DNA from: Flavobacterium sp.
GTDB taxonomy: Bacteria; Bacteroidota; Bacteroidia; Flavobacteriales; Flavobacteriaceae
Assembly: GCF_039595935.1 (NCBI RefSeq)
Contig: NZ_JBCNKR010000006.1
Span: forward strand, 496,001-560,000
Direction of reading: 5' to 3'
Length of the DNA: 64,000 nucleotides
Made by a program: the position numbers and the translations under genes
The notes under the pieces: generated by a model
Seen by the model: only the letters and a program-made list of their open reading frames with translations
The model's database searches: none
What the model was told of the DNA's origin: nothing
In this document: positions 59,445 through 64,000 of the stretch, piece by piece
Numbering within the stretch: the stretch's first letter is position 1
Layout: each line of letters opens with the position of its first letter

Positions 59445-59934
59445 TTTTATTTTATTTATTCTTCTTTCTTTCCATTCAGTTTCTGCACAAGAAACTTCAA
59501 AAGACAAAGAAGAAATACACCAGATTTTAAAATCGTTTATGCAGTGTATTATCAAAAAAGACTCTACAACTTTTAATAATTTATTCTTTGAAGGCAATGT
59601 AAACTGGATTGGCGTAACCAAAGAAAGAAGTCAGGCCAGAAAACTACAGGCAAAGCCAACCATCACAACAAATTATTTTACAGACACTTATACCTATTTT
59701 ATCCGCTCAATAATAAGAGATATGAAGAGTGAAGAAAAATTTGAAAATATTGTCATTCAAAACGATGACGCCATTGCCAGCGTTACTTTTGATTATAGTT
59801 TTTGGTCTGAAGATTCTATGACAAACTGGGGAAAAGAATATTGGCAGATGGTTAAAATTAACGGAAAATGGAAAATTTCGAGCGTGATTTTTTCAATCGA
59901 ACTTTCAAAATATTATCCAAAAAAAGGCAATTAA
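59431..59934 (+). CDS. Exported NTF2-like protein
   Basis: A 167-residue protein with a signal peptide ending in HSVSAQ. The mature part follows the NTF2/SnoaL pattern: EEIHQILKSFMQCIIKKDST (first helix), strands with ASVTFDYSFWSEDS, and WGKEYWQMVKINGKWKISSV at the end. Many such domains bind small ligands; no catalytic residues can be identified. It overlaps the acyltransferase gene by 14 bases, so it is probably cotranscribed. Its stop overlaps the stop of the convergent dprA gene by 4 bases. Confidence 0.78.
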   Translation: MKTTSFILFILLSFHSVSAQETSKDKEEIHQILKSFMQCIIKKDSTTFNNLFFEGNVNWIGVTKERSQARKLQAKPTITTNYFTDTYTYFIRSIIRDMKSEEKFENIVIQNDDAIASVTFDYSFWSEDSMTNWGKEYWQMVKINGKWKISSVIFSIELSKYYPKKGN

Positions 59935-61031
59935 ATCGCTTCGAACATTTTTCCCGGCAAAGGTCTTATCAACCCTTTAAGCTCCATATTTAACAGAATT
60001 CCGGAAATTCTAAATACCGGAAAATTACATTCGAGTGCAATAATGTCCAAAAGTTCTTTACCGTTTTTTAAAAGAAAATCATATATCTTTTGTTCATCAG
60101 GTTCGAGTTCTATAAACAACTGCCGCTGAATTGTTTTTGGTTTCTTTTCGATATCCCAATTCAAAACATAAATTAAATCGGCTGCACTTGTTAATACATT
60201 TGCTTTTTGGATTTTGATTAAATCATTGCAGCCCTGGCTGTATTTATCAGTAACTCTGCCCGGAACTGCAAAAACATCTCTGTTATAATCATTTGCAAGA
60301 TTGGCAGTTATAAGCGAACCGCCTTTATCTGCAGATTCTATTACGATTGTAGCTTCGCTGATTCCGGCAACGATACGGTTTCGGCGTACAAAGTTTTCTT
60401 TATCGGGTTTAGAAGAACTCCAAAATTCAGTTATGAAACCTCCGTTTTCTTCCATTTTAGCCATATACTTTTTGTGCACACGTGGATAAACCTGATTTAA
60501 TCCATGAGCCAAAACACCAACAGTTTGCAAATTATATTCCATCGCAAACTGATGTGCCACAATATCAACCCCATAAGCAAAACCGCTTACGATTACCGGA
60601 TCAAGTGGCGCAAGATCTTCAATAAGTTTTCTACAGAATTCAGTGCCATAAGAGGTTACCTGCCGAGTGCCAACAATACTGATAATTTTTTTGTTTTTTA
60701 AATCTATATTTCCGCCTGAGAAAATCAAAACTGGAGAATCTATACAATGTTTCAATCGATCCGGATAGCTTTCATTTTGAAAAAAAGAAACATCAATTTT
60801 ATTATTTCTAATGAATTTCAGTTCCTGATCTGCTTTTTCAAAAATACCCGGATCTTTCATGTTTTTGATCAAAACTGTCCCAACTCCATCAATCAAAGCT
60901 ATTTGACTTGATTTTGATTTAAAAACAGCTTCGGCATTTCCGCAATGAGTCAGCATTTTTTTGGCCATAATATCTCCAACTCCTTCCACTTTTTGCAAGG
61001 CTAATAAATAAAATAATTCCTGATCTGTCAT
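59931..61031 (-). CDS. dprA: DNA processing protein DprA
   Basis: DprA protects incoming single-stranded DNA and loads RecA during transformation. The 366-residue protein has an N-terminal HhH/SAM-like region (LLALQKVEGVGDIMAKKML), the Rossmann-like core with VGTRQVTSYG, VIVSGFAYGVDIVAHQFAM, GVLAHGLNQVYPRVHKKY and RNRIVAGISEATIVIES, and a C-terminal winged-helix-like domain (about 290-366). The length and domain order are typical. It lies convergent to the NTF2-like gene. Confidence 0.95.
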   Translation of the reverse strand: MTDQELFYLLALQKVEGVGDIMAKKMLTHCGNAEAVFKSKSSQIALIDGVGTVLIKNMKDPGIFEKADQELKFIRNNKIDVSFFQNESYPDRLKHCIDSPVLIFSGGNIDLKNKKIISIVGTRQVTSYGTEFCRKLIEDLAPLDPVIVSGFAYGVDIVAHQFAMEYNLQTVGVLAHGLNQVYPRVHKKYMAKMEENGGFITEFWSSSKPDKENFVRRNRIVAGISEATIVIESADKGGSLITANLANDYNRDVFAVPGRVTDKYSQGCNDLIKIQKANVLTSAADLIYVLNWDIEKKPKTIQRQLFIELEPDEQKIYDFLLKNGKELLDIIALECNFPVFRISGILLNMELKGLIRPLPGKMFEAI

Positions 61032-61235
61032 GGCTTAAAAATATTATGTAAAATAGAAAATAAAACTAAACTTAAATAAGAGCGCAAATATGCTTAAAAT
61101 AAAGTAATTTCTTAATAAAAAAAGCATTTTATAAAAGAGGCGACAATTAAAAACTAATAACGCGTTAAATAAAATACTGAAAATTAGTTATCTATAAAAA
61201 TATCAGAATTGTTAATAAAAATTGTGAATAAAATT

Positions 61236-61264
61236 TTGATAACTATATCAGTTCATTAATTTTG
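61236..61264 (+). promoter_or_regulatory. Promoter of the HU/SPOR gene
   Basis: TTG (61236-61238), 18 bases and TAATTTTG (61257-61264) match the consensus. Only five bases separate it from the ATG at 61270, suggesting a leaderless mRNA. Confidence 0.75.
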
Positions 61265-61269
61265 TTACT

Positions 61270-62232
61270 ATGAAAATTGAAACTTACATCGCGCAGTTAT
61301 TGTATCGTTATCAGTGTGTAACGGTTCCTGGGTTTGGAGCATTTTTAACCGAAATTCACTCGGCTCAGCTGAATGAATCTTCAAATTCATTTTTTCCGCC
61401 CAAAAAAACTTTGTTTTTCAACAGCCGTTTGAAAAACAATGATGGACTGCTTGCCAATCATGTTGCACAGTCAGAAAAAACATCATACGGAACCGCTGTA
61501 AATTCGATTGCATTTCAGGTACAAACGTGGAGACAAACACTGGAAGAAAACGGTGTAATCAGTTTAAAAAACATTGGAGATCTTCGATTGAATTCTGAAA
61601 ACAATATTGTTTTTACTCCAAACGAACAAATAAACTATTTGTCAACTTCATTTGGGTTAAGTCCGTTTGTTTCGCCTTTGGTTAAAAGAGAAATGTTTGA
61701 GAAAAAAATCGAACAAATTTCAGAAAGAGAAACGGCTTCGTTGTATGATGAAGAAGAAGTTAGATCTTCAAGATCGTACTTGAAATATGCTGCCATTTTT
61801 GTACTTGGTCTTGGTGTAACCGGAAGTATTGGATATCCTTTATACCAAAATCAAATTGCTGCACAAACCCTTGTTGTAGAAGGAAATGTTCAGAAAAAAG
61901 TTCAAAACAAAATTCAGGAAGCAACTTTTGTAATTCAAAATCCGCTGCCGGCTGTAACTTTAGTAGATTCAGCTAAAGTAGAAACTCCCGAAGAAAAACT
62001 TATGCCATATCACATTATGGCGGGTGCTTTTAGAAGCGAAGCAAATGCAAGAAAAGCATATAACCAATTGATTAAAGATGGCTATAAAGCCAGAATGCTT
62101 GGCGAAAACAAACATGGTTTATTCCCTGTTTTATATGGAAGTTACGCAACAATGCAGGAAGCTGAAAATGCTCAGAAAGAAATTCAAAAAGGCGAAAATC
62201 CAGATGCCTGGATTCTCGTTGAAAACTTATAA
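61270..62232 (+). CDS. HU-CCDC81-like and SPOR domain membrane protein
   Basis: A 320-residue single-pass membrane protein. The N-terminal about 135 residues (LLYRYQCVTVPGFGAFLTEI, KTLFFNSRLKNNDGLL, VQTWRQTLEENGVISLKNIG) match the bacterial HU-CCDC81 domains. A hydrophobic segment (about 176-192) and a linker lead to a C-terminal SPOR domain (about 245-318: YHIMAGAFRSEANARKAY, YGSYATMQEAENAQKEIQKG) that would bind denuded glycan in the periplasm. This layout suggests a link between the cytoplasm, possibly DNA, and the cell-wall division site. The function is inferred. Confidence 0.85.
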   Translation: MKIETYIAQLLYRYQCVTVPGFGAFLTEIHSAQLNESSNSFFPPKKTLFFNSRLKNNDGLLANHVAQSEKTSYGTAVNSIAFQVQTWRQTLEENGVISLKNIGDLRLNSENNIVFTPNEQINYLSTSFGLSPFVSPLVKREMFEKKIEQISERETASLYDEEEVRSSRSYLKYAAIFVLGLGVTGSIGYPLYQNQIAAQTLVVEGNVQKKVQNKIQEATFVIQNPLPAVTLVDSAKVETPEEKLMPYHIMAGAFRSEANARKAYNQLIKDGYKARMLGENKHGLFPVLYGSYATMQEAENAQKEIQKGENPDAWILVENL

Positions 62233-62237
62233 ATAAC

Positions 62238-62270
62238 AAAAAATCCTATTCTAACCGAATAGGATTTTTT
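62238..62270. terminator. Intrinsic terminator between convergent genes
   Basis: A 14-bp stem (AAAAAATCCTATTC and GAATAGGATTTTTT) with a 5-base loop and T run on the plus side. It lies two bases before the stop of the convergent gene at 62273. Confidence 0.88.
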
Positions 62271-62272
62271 GT

Positions 62273-63031
62273 TTAACGTGGAACAATTTTCGCGTCTTGA
62301 TTGAGTATTTCTTTTCCATTTTGAGTTATCACCAAATTTGCCGGGGGCGTTTCTCTTGTACCTAAAGGCGTAATATAGCAAGTATAAATAAATTTGCCTT
62401 TTTTGAAATCAAAATGTTCATTTCCGCCGCTGCCGTCAGCAAACCATTTTCCGTTTTCAATAATTAAATCTGGTTTTTCGCTCATCTTTTGTTTTACAGA
62501 CCAGGAAGCATATCTGTAAGTTTCATTTCCCATATCATCAATTCTAATTCTGAATTTTGATGTTTCTAAAACATATTCCGGGTTTTTAAACTTTGCTATA
62601 CTTGGATGCAATTTAGTTTTCTGTGAAGAAATTAGCTTTGCTTTGAAATCTTTCTCAAACTTTGACTGATAATTGATTGTTTTCAGTTTTCCATCAGTAT
62701 CAAACCAAAGTGTTCCATCATTCAGCATAATTCCGCGCCAGCCCACTTCTGACCAGTCTTTATCGGGTTTTGACGATGTTATTTCTTTTTTTAAATCGGC
62801 ATCAAAAATCTCTGAATATCGTTTTATAAATTCCGTTTTGTTTTTGATTGACGGGATTGGATTTTCTCTCTTTAATGGATATGAGATCATATTAGCAACA
62901 GCTGCTTTGTCTCCCCTTTGAACGCTGGAAATAAACGTTTTTATAAATTTTTGATATTCTGGTTTTAAATCCTGAGCCGACATTTCAGTTAATGAAATAA
63001 GTGCTAACAGAATGAATATAAGCTTTTTCAT
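62273..63031 (-). CDS. Exported hypothetical protein
   Basis: A 252-residue protein with a signal peptide ending in TEMSAQ. The mature part begins with helical FIKTFISSVQRGDKAAVANM, like the first helix of some NTF2-type exported proteins. Beta-strand segments follow (GWRGIMLNDGTLWFDTDGKL, FRIRIDDMGNETYRYASW). The C-terminus does not carry a recognised sorting domain. I do not recognise its family. It is followed by a shared terminator and lies upstream-adjacent to the helicase-like gene, 57 bases apart. Confidence 0.75.
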   Translation of the reverse strand: MKKLIFILLALISLTEMSAQDLKPEYQKFIKTFISSVQRGDKAAVANMISYPLKRENPIPSIKNKTEFIKRYSEIFDADLKKEITSSKPDKDWSEVGWRGIMLNDGTLWFDTDGKLKTINYQSKFEKDFKAKLISSQKTKLHPSIAKFKNPEYVLETSKFRIRIDDMGNETYRYASWSVKQKMSEKPDLIIENGKWFADGSGGNEHFDFKKGKFIYTCYITPLGTRETPPANLVITQNGKEILNQDAKIVPR

Positions 63032-63088
63032 AAGTTTTCTATTTTACATAATGTTTTTAAAGTAATTCTTGAAATTCCAAATCTAAAA

Positions 63089-64000
63089 TCAATTAATGCT
63101 GGCTTTGAACATTCTGAGTTCATCCCAAGTAAATTCATCACCGTATTTTTCTTTTAACGGACTTAGAGTTTCTTCCTGATAAAACTCAAATGCTTCACGG
63201 AGAGCAAGAATTTTATCGTATGGAAGCACATCGGCAATATCAACTTTCTTTTCCTGAATAAGTTTTGTTAAATGCGATTCTATTGTTTGAACGGTTAGTT
63301 TTCTAAGGCGTGCAATATCTTCAACCGAATTTTTTGCCAGCCAGAGTTCGTGGGTTTCTTCTATTGTTGTCTTTTTTGGGCCTTTTTCCGTCGTTTTATC
63401 GACTTTTTTAGAAGAATAACGCATAACAGGCTCTTCAACCTGAAACATGTCTGTATTGGTCATTTTAAACTCTTCTCTAATTTTCGAAATCTTATCGGTT
63501 TTATAGTTTTTGATTGTCGGAGAAGTCAAACTTTCTTTGCTGATTGTTTCACGGGAAACGACAATGTCAACCAAAAGTCGGGCTTTCATCAAACGCAGGA
63601 CTGCTTTCGTTTGCAGATCGTCCAGAAGAGATAATTCTTCATAAAATTCTTTCACTTTTTTAAACTTTTGAATTTCAGCCATTTTACTCAAAAGATCCGA
63701 AACCAGTTTGTCCATTGGTTTAAAAAAATAATCGTAAGCCGCCACTACCCTTTCCCGAACAAAAAGTAAATCGACGGTTTCTTTACTAAAAATTTTATTA
63801 AGCTGCTGAATGAATTTCTGCGAAGGATCTGTAAGTGCTTCAATAGTATCCATGCGTTTATGCGCCCAAACCGAATGTTTAGATTTTTCTGAAGCAACTG
63901 CATTTTCATTATAACTAAAACGGTGATTTCTCCACTCCTGCGCTAAATCTACCCAATTAAAACTGTTTATCAAATAGTTATGAATAAAGTTTTTGGTTTC
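63089..64000 (-). CDS. C-terminal part of a helicase-like protein with HTH domain (5' end outside window)
   Basis: The frame continues open past the window edge. The leftmost potential start here (a TTG at 63973) is not a real start, because the frame has no stop up to 64000. The 303 codons seen are mostly helical and charged. They end in a helix-turn-helix-like region (about 45-100 residues before the end: EETHELWLAKNSVEDIARLR, KLTVQTIESHLTKLIQEKKV) of the type found at the C-terminus of RecQ and Pif1-like helicases in Bacteroidota. The helicase core is outside the window, so only the C-terminal type is supported. Confidence 0.7.
   Translation of the reverse strand, partial: ETKNFIHNYLINSFNWVDLAQEWRNHRFSYNENAVASEKSKHSVWAHKRMDTIEALTDPSQKFIQQLNKIFSKETVDLLFVRERVVAAYDYFFKPMDKLVSDLLSKMAEIQKFKKVKEFYEELSLLDDLQTKAVLRLMKARLLVDIVVSRETISKESLTSPTIKNYKTDKISKIREEFKMTNTDMFQVEEPVMRYSSKKVDKTTEKGPKKTTIEETHELWLAKNSVEDIARLRKLTVQTIESHLTKLIQEKKVDIADVLPYDKILALREAFEFYQEETLSPLKEKYGDEFTWDELRMFKASIN

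Overview
The window comes from an AT-rich member of the Bacteroidota, almost certainly a Flavobacterium close to F. johnsoniae. The evidence is TAnnTTTG-type -7 promoter boxes, a near absence of Shine-Dalgarno sequences, many short lipoproteins and '...SAQ' signal peptides, LytTR/LytS two-component pairs, and above all a sprC-sprD-sprB-sprF gliding-motility operon in the F. johnsoniae order. No tRNA, rRNA, CRISPR array or insertion sequence was seen.

Layout. 1-4.5 kb: an acyltransferase fragment (-), then rnpA, a DUF4349 lipoprotein, an S41 protease and a double-OmpA-domain protein (+). 4.6-10.2 kb: minus-strand housekeeping and envelope genes (ElaA-like acetyltransferase, DUF1579 and DUF4837 lipoproteins, a MltD-like transglycosylase with three LysM domains, pgk). 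10.4-14.4 kb: an intradiol dioxygenase-like lipoprotein, a pirin-like protein and a small unknown protein in one unit, preceded by a LytTR regulator/LytS kinase pair. 14.5-48.6 kb: one minus-strand operon of seven genes running from a promoter at about 48.65 kb. It encodes a small exported protein, a beta-helix-like exported protein, a 135-residue exported protein, SprC, SprD, the 8148-residue adhesin SprB and SprF. 49.0-52.4 kb: DNA polymerase III delta prime, a DoxX protein, an acyl-CoA thioesterase and recA (+). 52.4-54 kb: a gene-poor stretch with a duplicated promoter-like motif, a 34-residue basic ORF, an acyltransferase (-) and a nested palindromic repeat. 54-64 kb: trpS, two unknown genes, a second LytTR/LytS pair, an OafA-like acyltransferase, an NTF2-like protein, dprA, an HU/SPOR protein, an exported unknown and the C-terminal end of a helicase-like protein.

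How the genes work together. The dominant system is gliding motility. SprB is the cell-surface adhesin moved along the cell by the gliding motor. SprF (PorP/SprF family) is needed for SprB export through the type IX secretion system, and SprC and SprD support SprB function. The operon is known from F. johnsoniae, so it is not a new system. What stands out is its internal architecture. SprB contains about 85 SprB modules, of which 63 are organised as nine tandem copies of an ordered seven-module superrepeat of about 570-590 residues. SprD combines a PorP-like domain, about 885 residues of TolA-like helix with a 17-residue period, and a SPOR-like C-terminus. Two tandem hairpins sit just upstream of sprB. 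The most likely undescribed locus outside the operon is the tandem promoter-like doublet with the 34-residue basic ORF downstream of recA.
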